From positions 42,664 through 106,663 of the forward strand of contig JAUIJU010000006.1 of assembly GCA_030431095.1 (NCBI GenBank): a stretch of 64,000 bases of DNA. The letters are read 5' to 3'. A program made the translations under genes and the position numbers. This DNA is from Gammaproteobacteria bacterium (GTDB taxonomy: Bacteria > Pseudomonadota > Gammaproteobacteria > Xanthomonadales > SZUA-36). Below are positions 24,719 through 33,637 of the stretch, piece after piece. Position 1 is the stretch's first letter; each line of letters begins with the position of its first letter. The notes under the pieces are model-generated. The model was not told where the DNA came from. It saw only the letters and a list, made by a program, of their open reading frames with translations, and made no database searches.

Positions 24719-27700
24719 ATGGGCATCGCATCGTCCGTCCACGACTTTGCAGGGGCAGTTCACCGGGCGCGCCAGCGCCTGATCACCTTTCTGAAAACCG
24801 GGGTGTTGATGACACTCTGGCTTTCCTCGACCGCCCTGGCTGCGCCCGGCCTGGCGGGGGGGGACGTCACGGCCGGGCCGGGCGACGAAGTGTTCCTCCC
24901 GGTCGACTTCGACGCCGACGGCTCGGCCGTGGCACTTCAGTTCGACGTGTCGTACGACGCCCAGGCCATGACACTGACCAGCGCGACACCGGGCGGCGCC
25001 CTGGTCGATCACGTCCTGGATTTCCAGTCCATCGCGCCGGGCCTGGCGCGCGTCGTGGTGACCAGCGCCAGTCGGGCGGTACTCCTGCCGGGTCGCCTGG
25101 CGGACCTGCGATTCCAGGTTTCGGCACAGGCGGCGCAGGGCGCCTATCCCGCCACCTGGCAGGCGGTGCTGATCTCCGACGACCAGTCACAGTCCCTGCC
25201 GCCCTCGCCGCTGATCGATGGCGTGGTGCGCGTGCAGGTGCCGGTGGTCAACCCGCCACCTCCACCGCCGCCGGCGGCGTCGCCGGGCGGCGGACCGGCG
25301 GTGCCGGTGCCTGGCCTGTCGGCGCTGGGGCTGGCGCTGCTGGGCGCCCTGGTGCTGGGCCTGGCCTGCTTGTTTCTGCGCCACGGCGCGCGCGGGGTCG
25401 TGCTGTCGCTGATGACCGCCAGCGTGTTGCTCAGCTCCGTCGTGCGTGCCCAGGTGCTGCCCGGCGACGCCAACGACGACGGCGAGGTGAACGCCGCCGA
25501 CATTCCGGTGATCGTGGACGAAATCCAGGAGCGCGCAGAGGCGCCGGGCAACCCGGACTGCAACCAGGACCAGCTGGTGAACGTGCTGGACACGGTGTGC
25601 GTGTCGCAATCCGAGCCGCAGCCGGACAACAACCCGCCCAGCCTGGACGCGATCGACGATCAGTTTGTGCGCGAGGGCGACCTTGTGGCCTTTACGGCCA
25701 CCGCCGGCGATCCGGACCTGCCGGGCGATGAATTGAGCTGGCGACTGATGGATGGGCCCGCAGGTTCCCTGGTGGATGCCCGGGAGGGCACGTTCAGCTG
25801 GGCCACCGGGGTGGGCGACGCCGGGGCGCACCCCGTGACGCTGCGCGTCGTCGACCAGTACGGGCTGGCGGACCAGCAGGTCTTCACGGTCAACGTTCGC
25901 GCGCTGGGCGCCGCGCCGGTGCTCGACGCGATCCCCGACCAGGCGCTGGTCTGGGGCGACGCCCTGGCGGTCGACGCCCAGGCCACCGACCCGGATCTGC
26001 CCGATGACACCCTGCAGTTCAGCCTCGCCCAGGCGCCCGGCGGCCTGGCCATCGACGGCGCCAGTGGCGCCATCACCTGGTCGCCCGGCCAGGGAGATCT
26101 CGGGACCCACGACGTCACCGTGGTGGTCACCGACCAGGAAGGCCTGCTGGATTACGGCGCCTTCATCGTCGACGTGCGCGATCCCAATGCCGCGCCGGTG
26201 GCGGCGGACGACGTTTTCGAGGCGCGACTCGGTGTTCCACTCGCCATCGATCCGGCCGGTGTACTGGACAATGACAGCGACCCCAACGGCGATCCGCTGA
26301 CCGCCATCGGGGTCGACCCGGCCGAGCAGGGCGTGCTGACGCTCAATGCCGACGGCAGCTTCGAGTACCTGCTGGAACCGACGGACATCAGTTCCAGCGA
26401 GGTGGAACTGGAAATCTTCTGCGACAACAGCAGAACGCCGGACAGCCTCGGCAGCGAACACGTCGTGGACAGCGAATACCAGGCCAATTACACGCCGATG
26501 GTCGGCGATGTCGACAATGACGGCGAACTGGAAATCGTCGCCAGCGGCTGGGTAGGGGGCGGGCGCAGCTTCGTGGCCGAAATGTGGATCATGAACGCGG
26601 CCGACTGCACCGATGAATTCCACACGGACGGAGCCTTCGAGTCGCTGGGGACCTTCGACCAGGCGCCGCTGGGCCTGCACGACATCGACGGCGACGGCGA
26701 CCTGGAGATCATCGGTTCGCGTGAACGTTACCCGGGCGAGACGGAGAACGACATCGGCGGCTTCGACGGGGAGCACCTGCTCGCCGTTCACCATGACGGC
26801 ACCCCGGCCTGGCCGGGGAATGGCGGCAGCGAGACCACCCTGGTCATGACCGACAACAACTCGCAGACCGGCTATACCCACAGTGGGCCGACCTTCGTCG
26901 ACCTGGAAGGCGACGGGACCATGGAAATCGTCATGGCCGGCGCCATCGGTTTCAACTGGGCGACCCGCTCGTTCGTGGTCGTCTACAACGCCGTGGATGG
27001 CACCATCAAGTGGGAACACCTGGCCGAGGTAAACCAGAGCAACCACGGTGGCGCGCGCATGCCATACGTGGTCGATCTTGACCTGGACGGCACCATGGAA
27101 GTCATCGTCCACAACAGCGTGATCGACCACACGGGGCAACTGGAATTCGTGCTGCCGTCCCTGGTCAATGACGTCAGCACGCTGTTCGAAGGCCACCTGG
27201 TACTGGGCATCGGCAATTTTGACGACGACCCCTACCCGGAACTGGTCGGCCGCGACGCGCACTTCTATTACCGTTTCGAGCACGACGGCACCAAGACCTG
27301 GGAGATTCCCGCGCGGAACAACTCCCTGACCCAGCTATCCGTGGCGGATTTCGACGGCGACGGCGTGCTGGAATTCGCCGATATCGGCTGCACCGACTAT
27401 GTGTACAACTGTGGCACCTTCGCCATCCAGGTGTTCGAGACCTCGGGCGACTGCGCTCCGGACTGCGCTGTCGAGGACCTGCTGATCTGGGACCATGGCG
27501 ACAATCCCGACTGGACGTCGGACTTCCTGCTGGGCCAACGCTCCAACCTGACGGCGTTCGATGCCAACCGCGACGGCGCCTTCGACCTGGTGTACCGCAA
27601 TGACGCGTCGGACACCCTGTACATTTTCGATGGACGCGATGGCAGCGAGCTGGTCTCGGTGCCGGCGCCGGACTACCACCACCGGCAAAGCTTCACCACC

Positions 27701-30700
27701 GTGGTGGACCTGGATGGCGACGGACACGCCGAGATCATCAATTCCTACACCGGCGGGATCACCGGACAGACGGAAATCTGGACCGGCACCGTGGACAACC
27801 CCCTCGGCACGGCCTCCCCGTATCGTCACCAGTGGGGCTTTCACGAGGCCTATGTCAATGACGACCTGACGATCCCGTCCCACCCGGTGCCGCACTGGCT
27901 GCGGCCGGGGCTCAACGGCTGGAACATGATCATGCCGGCCCCCCATCCGCTGGCTGGCACGACGGACCGGTTCACCTACCGGGCCAGTGACGGCGTGTTC
28001 GAGTCCCATCTCGCCACCGTCACCCTGGACATCCTGCCGGCGGGCAATCCACCACGGTTCCTGTCCGAGCCCGATACGCGCACCACGCGCGGTTTTCGCT
28101 ACGGCTACGCCCCCATCGTGGTGGACCCGGACCTGGGCGACGTGGTCAGTTTCCACCTGACGGCGGGCCCGGACGGCATGGGAATCGACCCCGGCACCGG
28201 CGCCATCGACTGGCTGCCGCCATCGGTCGGTGATTACGAAGTCTCGATTCTCGCCACCGACTCCATCGGCTATGCCGCATCCCAGGCGTTCACCCTGGAG
28301 GTGGGTGACCCCGTCACCGTACCCGACGTGGTGGGCATGGCCCTCGCTGTCGCCGAGAGCACGCTGGACGGCGCCAGCCTGGCGCCCGGTCGTGTGCGCC
28401 AGGCCACGCACCCCACGGCGCCGGCCGGCACCGTGTTCGAACAATCGCCGCCCGCCGGATCCGTGGCGCCTTTCGGGGGCGCTGTGGACCTGGCCGTCTC
28501 GCTGGGGCCGTCGCCGGCCGATCGTGACGACGACGGCGACGGCTTCTCGCCGAACCAGGGGGATTGCGACGACGATGACGATGCGACCTATCCCGGGGCG
28601 GCCGATGCGGCGGACGATGCCATCGACCAGGACTGTGACGGCGTCGACGGCAGCGAACCCGTCTCCGGCCTCCTGGTGCAACCCGGGTTGTTACACCTGC
28701 TGGCCGGTGCGAGCGAACGCGCCCAGGCCTGGGCGGAATTCGCCGATGGCTCCGCCCAGTCGGTGACGACCGTCGCGGACTGGAGCAGTGACAATCCCGG
28801 TGTTGCGACGGTTTCCGCTGCCGGCCAGATCGTGGCCGTCGCGGCGGGTTCCGCCACGGTCACCGCGTCCCTGGGGGCCGTGAACGACAGCGTGGCGGTC
28901 ACGGTCACGGCTGTCGACCCCAGCGACGACAACGCCCCGCTCGCGCTGATCTCGGCGCCCGTGACGGGCTCGACCATCACCGCGCCGGTCTCCGTGACCG
29001 GTTCGGCGACGGACGACAACCTGGTGCGCTGGGACCTGACCATCAGGCTGGCGGGCGAGGAGATTGGCGTGTCGCTGGCCGGCGGTACCGGACCGGTGGA
29101 CGACGGCGTTCTGGGTCAACTGGACCCGACGCTCCTGCTCAACGGGGTGTACGTCCTGCGCCTGGCCGTGCTCGACGCGGGCGGTAACCTCAGCGAGGAC
29201 GAAGTCGACATCCTTGTCGACGGTGAAATGAAGGCTGGACATTTTACGCTGACCTTCGAAGATCTCGAGGTGCCGATCGGCGGCTTGCCGCTCACCGTCA
29301 ACCGGATCTACGACAGCCGTGACAAGCGGGTGGGCGACTTTGGCACCGGCTGGCGCCTGGGCGTTGGCGCGGTGGACATGAGCTGTTCCGATCGCCTGTC
29401 CGAAGGCTGGCACGTGACGCGCTCCGGGCTCTCGTATCGCCTGCAGGCCACCCGGCCCCACAGCTGCATGGTGCTGCTGCCCGGCCTGCGCCCCCTGGTG
29501 TTCGACCTGGTGATGTCACCCGATGTGTCGCCGGTGGTGCCGTTTCCGTCCTCCGCGATCCGGGCCCGCTTCGTTCCCAGGGCCGGGGACCAGGGAACGC
29601 TGACCGTCCTGGGCAACGACACCCTGAGCATTTTTGATGCGCAGCCGGGCCCGGCCACCCTCGCGGACGACCTGACCGGTCTGCCCTGGACACCGGAACG
29701 GTTCGTCTACCGCACACCGGAAGGCAGTGAATTCACCATCCGTCCCGGAGATGGCCTCGAACAGGTTCGCGACGCCAATGGCAATACCCTGAACTTCGGC
29801 CCGGATGGCATCACCCATTCGGCCGGCCAGTCCGTCACGTTCGAACGCAATGGCGCCGGCCGGATCACGTCGCTTACGGACCCGAATGGCAACGTGCAGC
29901 GCTACGCTTACGACAGCCACGGCGACCTGGCGCGCCACACGGATGCCACCGGCGCCTCGACGCGCTTTCGTTACGATGCACGCCGTCACCTGGTGAACAT
30001 CACCGACGCCCTGGGCGCCCGCGCGGTCCTCAACGAGTATGACGACCAGGGTCGCCTGGTGGCCACGGTGGACGCCAACGGGCACCGTACCGAGTTCGCG
30101 GTGGATCTCGATGCACGCCAGGTCACGACATTCGATCCGGATGGCCGGTCCCTGGTTCGCGCCTTCGACGACGCGGGTAACATTCTTTCCGAGCAGCGAA
30201 CGGTCACCATCGAGGGCGTACCCACGGTGGCGTTGACCACCTACAGCTACGACGCGGATGGCAGACAGGCTTCGACGGTGGATCCCGACGGCGTCCGCAA
30301 CGAATTCCTCTACGATGCCGAAGGCAACCTGAGTCGCCTGCTCACGATGACGCCTACTGGTGATCTGGCCCTGGAGCAGACCTACGACGACCAGGGTCGC
30401 GTCACCCGGCGTACCGATGTCGGCGGCGAGGTCACCGAAATGGCCTACGACGCACGCGGCAACCTCGTGGAAAGTCGCGATACGTTCGGCGGAACGTATC
30501 GCCATTTCTACGACGCGGCCGGCCGACAGATTGCAACGATCGATGCAAACGGCAACCGTGAAGACAAGGCGTTCACGCCGCAGGGGCGGATCAGCCGACG
30601 AGATCGATTTGCCGCTGACGGAACACACCTGTCAAGAATGGATTTCGACTACGACGCGAACGGCAACCTGGTCGGAACCACGGCGTACGCCGATCCGGTC

Positions 30701-33637
30701 AACGGCCTGGGCGCGGTCTCACGGTCCTATCAATACGACGCGGCGGGGCGACGTGTCCTGGCGACGGATGCCGCGGGGAACGACTGGCGTTACGAGTACG
30801 ATGCCGCCGGACATCTCGTTGCCGAGATCGACCCCTTCGGGCAGCGCACCGAGTACGGGCACGACGCCATGGGGCAGGTCACGGTCACGCGATGGGCCGA
30901 TGGCACCGAAACGCGAACCGAATACGACGCGTTCGGAAACGAGGTGCGCGTGGTCGATCAGCTGGGGCGTGAAACCCGCTACGAGTACGACGAGGCCGGG
31001 CGCCGGACGGCCGCGGTTCACCCGGATGGGGGGCGGGTCGAGATGGTGTACACGCCGGGTGGACGACTGGCCGCGACCATCGACCAGGCCGGCGCGCGGA
31101 CCGACTATGAATACGACACCGCCGGTCGCCTGGTCCGGGTGCTCGGACCGTCGGTCGAGGTCGACCTGGGCGGCGTGACCGAACGCCCCCGGATCCAGAC
31201 GACCTACGATGCCGCCGGCAGGGCGGTTGAAACCATCGACGCCAACGGGTTCGTCACCCGCGTGGATCATGACCTGGCTGGTCGCGAGATCGGCCGGACG
31301 TTCCCGGACTCCGCGTCCATCAGCCAGCAGTACGACCCCAACGGCAATGTCGTTCAGACCACCGACCCGATGGGGCTGGTCACCGACTACCTTTTCGATG
31401 GTCTCGATCGGCTGATCTCAGTGGAGCAACCAGCGCCGGGTCCGGGTGAGCCGGGACCGACGGTCAGTTCGAACACTTATGACCGACTCGGCAACCGGGT
31501 GGGCCAGGTGGACGCCCTGGGGCGCGTCACCCGGTTCACCCACAACGTCCTGGGCGAAGTCACCAGCCGGACCCTGCCGGGCGGCCAGGTCGAACAGTTC
31601 GTATACGAACGAGGGCTGCGACTGGCCGGGTCCATCGATTTCAATGGCCGGACCACCACCGTCGAATACGACGCCCTGCATCGCCCCGTTCGTTTCACCT
31701 ACCAGGACGGCGTGGTCGAGGAAACCGTCTACACCGCCACAGGGCAGGTGGCCTCGGTGAGCGGCGAACTGGGCGTCACCGAGTACCAGTACGATGCGAT
31801 GGACCGCCTGATCGGGGTGCGCCAGCCGTCCGGTGCCGAGGTCGGCTATACGTACACGCCACGGGGGGAGGTGGCTTCGGTCTCGGTGGACGGTGACCGG
31901 GTCGCCACCTACGTTTACGACGCGCTGGGTCGCCTGGTCGAGGTCGACTCGGACCCGGGTACAAGTCGTTATGGCTACGATCTCGAAGGCAATCAGACCG
32001 TCGTCGAGCATGCGAATGGCGCCAGTTCGCAGCGCAGCTACGATCCCATGGGGCGTTTGCGGCAGGTGCGGGAGTTCGACGCTTCCGGCGTCCTGATCCA
32101 GCAGCTGGACTACACGCGCGATGCCCGGGGCATGCGCCAGTCCACCGACGAACTCGACGGCAGCCGTGAGACCTACGGCTATGACCAGCTCAACCGGCTG
32201 ACCTCCAGGGAACGCACGGGAACCGGCGCGGTCACCGAACTGTTCGAACTCGATGCCGTCGGCAACCGGACACGGGTGATCGACGCCCAGGGCGATCGAC
32301 AGTTCAGCTACGACGTCAATGATCGGCTGATCAGCGCCGGCGCGGTGACGTTCTCCTACGATGACGCCGGCAACCGGGTCGGCCGAAACTCGCCGGCATC
32401 GCAGACCGACTACGAGTGGGATGACCGCGGCCACCTGGTCGGTGTGGAGGAGAACGGGTTCCGCACCGAGTACGGCTACGACGGGGTGGGAAACCGGATG
32501 TCCAGGCGGGATGCGACCGAAGCCGTGGATTTCGTCCTCGACCCCGCCAGCGTGACCGGCCTGAGCCAGGTCATCGAACACCGCGAACCCGGGGGGGACG
32601 TGCTGGCGGAAACCGTATTCGGCACCGCGCCCCTGTACGCCACGGAAGGCGGCGTGACCCGCTTCCTGCACTCCGATGCCCTGGGCAGCACCACGCTGAC
32701 GACCGACGCGGTGGGCGACGAGGAAGCCAAGCATCGCTACGCCAGCTATGGTCAGCCGGAAACGGCCGGCACGGACGAACTGCCCCTGGGGTACACCGGC
32801 CAGCAGTACGACTCGCAGACCGGTCTGCAGTTTCTCCGTGCCAGGTATTACGACCCGACCACCGGAGTTTTCCTGTCCGAGGATCCGCTGCTGGGTGACC
32901 TGGGTGACCCCGTTACCCGCCACCGATACCTGTACGCGGCGTCGAACCCCATGAACTTCCACGACCCGACGGGGGGTCAGTACACCCTGGCGAATCTCTC
33001 ACTGGGTCAGGCCATTTCCAACGGGCTGAAGCTCAGCTCCGCCGCCGGGTTCGTCTGTTCCGCCCTGGGTATCGCGGAGAACACGGCGACCGTGAAGTCC
33101 CTGTTCAACCTCGCCGTGACGGGCGCCAAGTACGTCAAGAACGGCAGCCTGCCCAAGGACGCCAAGGCCACGCTGATCGATGTGAACGATCCATCGAGCC
33201 GGGTGGGCATCCAGAAACTGAAGGTCGAACTCACCGCCAAGGGCGTCCTCTCGGTCGCCGCCAAGGCGGACGGCAAGCCGGAAGTGCGCTTCAAGGTCAA
33301 CCTCAAGACGGGGCGTGTCTACGGCGGTGGTGCAGGACAGCTGGATGCCACGCTCATCAAGTTGAGGAAGTGTGGCGGCGGGGTGGACCTCAAACTCGAG
33401 TTGCTGGCCAAATCCGGCGGCAAGACAGGAAAGGTATCCGATGTGGGCCTGGGCGCGCTGGCCAAGTCACCGACGGGTTTCCGCGTGGTCGGCGAATTCA
33501 TTCTCGGCCCGGCGAGCATCAAGAAGTGGACCTTTGCCGAGGTTCCGCCGGACGGGATCGAGAGCGTTTTCGCTGATATCGAAAAGCGAAAGAACGTGTT
33601 TATCCTGTCCCGCTATCGACTGGATCCGTACGAGTGA
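24719..33637 (+). CDS. Giant secreted RHS/YD-repeat protein, copy 1
   Basis: A 2,972-aa exported protein. Domains in order are: signal segment (ending STALAAP); cohesin-like domain (GDVTAGPGDEVFLPVDF, ~50-180); Pro-rich linker; IPTL-CTERM-like membrane helix (VPVPGLSALGLALLGALVLG, ~195-222) with RHGARG; a second hydrophobic stretch ending VVRAQ; and dockerin-like GDANDDGEVNAADIP (~249). Then come cadherin/He_PIG-like domains, and a cadherin-like domain split by an FG-GAP-type propeller (~550-1080). PASTA (VTVPDVVGM, ~1199), a MopE-like Asp-rich stretch and a Big_2-like domain follow. The RHS region begins near HFTLTFEDL (~1504). After YD repeats, the core HRYLYAASNPMNFHDPTG is at ~2735. The last ~220 residues are an unknown domain. 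The start at 24719 has GGGGAG upstream; an in-frame ATG at 24614 is an alternative. Role unknown: adhesin or surface shell is inferred. Confidence 0.88.
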   Translation: MGIASSVHDFAGAVHRARQRLITFLKTGVLMTLWLSSTALAAPGLAGGDVTAGPGDEVFLPVDFDADGSAVALQFDVSYDAQAMTLTSATPGGALVDHVLDFQSIAPGLARVVVTSASRAVLLPGRLADLRFQVSAQAAQGAYPATWQAVLISDDQSQSLPPSPLIDGVVRVQVPVVNPPPPPPPAASPGGGPAVPVPGLSALGLALLGALVLGLACLFLRHGARGVVLSLMTASVLLSSVVRAQVLPGDANDDGEVNAADIPVIVDEIQERAEAPGNPDCNQDQLVNVLDTVCVSQSEPQPDNNPPSLDAIDDQFVREGDLVAFTATAGDPDLPGDELSWRLMDGPAGSLVDAREGTFSWATGVGDAGAHPVTLRVVDQYGLADQQVFTVNVRALGAAPVLDAIPDQALVWGDALAVDAQATDPDLPDDTLQFSLAQAPGGLAIDGASGAITWSPGQGDLGTHDVTVVVTDQEGLLDYGAFIVDVRDPNAAPVAADDVFEARLGVPLAIDPAGVLDNDSDPNGDPLTAIGVDPAEQGVLTLNADGSFEYLLEPTDISSSEVELEIFCDNSRTPDSLGSEHVVDSEYQANYTPMVGDVDNDGELEIVASGWVGGGRSFVAEMWIMNAADCTDEFHTDGAFESLGTFDQAPLGLHDIDGDGDLEIIGSRERYPGETENDIGGFDGEHLLAVHHDGTPAWPGNGGSETTLVMTDNNSQTGYTHSGPTFVDLEGDGTMEIVMAGAIGFNWATRSFVVVYNAVDGTIKWEHLAEVNQSNHGGARMPYVVDLDLDGTMEVIVHNSVIDHTGQLEFVLPSLVNDVSTLFEGHLVLGIGNFDDDPYPELVGRDAHFYYRFEHDGTKTWEIPARNNSLTQLSVADFDGDGVLEFADIGCTDYVYNCGTFAIQVFETSGDCAPDCAVEDLLIWDHGDNPDWTSDFLLGQRSNLTAFDANRDGAFDLVYRNDASDTLYIFDGRDGSELVSVPAPDYHHRQSFTTVVDLDGDGHAEIINSYTGGITGQTEIWTGTVDNPLGTASPYRHQWGFHEAYVNDDLTIPSHPVPHWLRPGLNGWNMIMPAPHPLAGTTDRFTYRASDGVFESHLATVTLDILPAGNPPRFLSEPDTRTTRGFRYGYAPIVVDPDLGDVVSFHLTAGPDGMGIDPGTGAIDWLPPSVGDYEVSILATDSIGYAASQAFTLEVGDPVTVPDVVGMALAVAESTLDGASLAPGRVRQATHPTAPAGTVFEQSPPAGSVAPFGGAVDLAVSLGPSPADRDDDGDGFSPNQGDCDDDDDATYPGAADAADDAIDQDCDGVDGSEPVSGLLVQPGLLHLLAGASERAQAWAEFADGSAQSVTTVADWSSDNPGVATVSAAGQIVAVAAGSATVTASLGAVNDSVAVTVTAVDPSDDNAPLALISAPVTGSTITAPVSVTGSATDDNLVRWDLTIRLAGEEIGVSLAGGTGPVDDGVLGQLDPTLLLNGVYVLRLAVLDAGGNLSEDEVDILVDGEMKAGHFTLTFEDLEVPIGGLPLTVNRIYDSRDKRVGDFGTGWRLGVGAVDMSCSDRLSEGWHVTRSGLSYRLQATRPHSCMVLLPGLRPLVFDLVMSPDVSPVVPFPSSAIRARFVPRAGDQGTLTVLGNDTLSIFDAQPGPATLADDLTGLPWTPERFVYRTPEGSEFTIRPGDGLEQVRDANGNTLNFGPDGITHSAGQSVTFERNGAGRITSLTDPNGNVQRYAYDSHGDLARHTDATGASTRFRYDARRHLVNITDALGARAVLNEYDDQGRLVATVDANGHRTEFAVDLDARQVTTFDPDGRSLVRAFDDAGNILSEQRTVTIEGVPTVALTTYSYDADGRQASTVDPDGVRNEFLYDAEGNLSRLLTMTPTGDLALEQTYDDQGRVTRRTDVGGEVTEMAYDARGNLVESRDTFGGTYRHFYDAAGRQIATIDANGNREDKAFTPQGRISRRDRFAADGTHLSRMDFDYDANGNLVGTTAYADPVNGLGAVSRSYQYDAAGRRVLATDAAGNDWRYEYDAAGHLVAEIDPFGQRTEYGHDAMGQVTVTRWADGTETRTEYDAFGNEVRVVDQLGRETRYEYDEAGRRTAAVHPDGGRVEMVYTPGGRLAATIDQAGARTDYEYDTAGRLVRVLGPSVEVDLGGVTERPRIQTTYDAAGRAVETIDANGFVTRVDHDLAGREIGRTFPDSASISQQYDPNGNVVQTTDPMGLVTDYLFDGLDRLISVEQPAPGPGEPGPTVSSNTYDRLGNRVGQVDALGRVTRFTHNVLGEVTSRTLPGGQVEQFVYERGLRLAGSIDFNGRTTTVEYDALHRPVRFTYQDGVVEETVYTATGQVASVSGELGVTEYQYDAMDRLIGVRQPSGAEVGYTYTPRGEVASVSVDGDRVATYVYDALGRLVEVDSDPGTSRYGYDLEGNQTVVEHANGASSQRSYDPMGRLRQVREFDASGVLIQQLDYTRDARGMRQSTDELDGSRETYGYDQLNRLTSRERTGTGAVTELFELDAVGNRTRVIDAQGDRQFSYDVNDRLISAGAVTFSYDDAGNRVGRNSPASQTDYEWDDRGHLVGVEENGFRTEYGYDGVGNRMSRRDATEAVDFVLDPASVTGLSQVIEHREPGGDVLAETVFGTAPLYATEGGVTRFLHSDALGSTTLTTDAVGDEEAKHRYASYGQPETAGTDELPLGYTGQQYDSQTGLQFLRARYYDPTTGVFLSEDPLLGDLGDPVTRHRYLYAASNPMNFHDPTGGQYTLANLSLGQAISNGLKLSSAAGFVCSALGIAENTATVKSLFNLAVTGAKYVKNGSLPKDAKATLIDVNDPSSRVGIQKLKVELTAKGVLSVAAKADGKPEVRFKVNLKTGRVYGGGAGQLDATLIKLRKCGGGVDLKLELLAKSGGKTGKVSDVGLGALAKSPTGFRVVGEFILGPASIKKWTFAEVPPDGIESVFADIEKRKNVFILSRYRLDPYE
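29750..32760 (+). repeat. RHS/YD repeat array in RHS 1
   Basis: Degenerate repeats of about 20-21 codons with the pattern YDxxGRLxxxxDxxG (for example YDDQGRLVATVDANGH, YDAAGRQIATIDANGN). In known RHS and TcC proteins such repeats build a hollow beta-cocoon. Confidence 0.9.

Larger units (their letters stand above)
22102..33637. repeat. Tandem-duplicated regulator/RHS module, copy 1
   Basis: A regulator and a divergent giant RHS gene form a unit of about 11.5 kb that is repeated in the same orientation at 33600-45400. Gene order, domain order and both protein ends are shared. The middle ectodomain and the intergenic DNA have diverged, so the duplication is old. Confidence 0.85.

Noticed and set aside
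25187-27283. Long minus-strand ORF of 698 aa inside RHS 1
   Set aside because: It is antisense to a domain-rich plus-strand gene, has His/Val/Arg-biased composition typical of high-GC shadow frames, and shows no recognisable domain.
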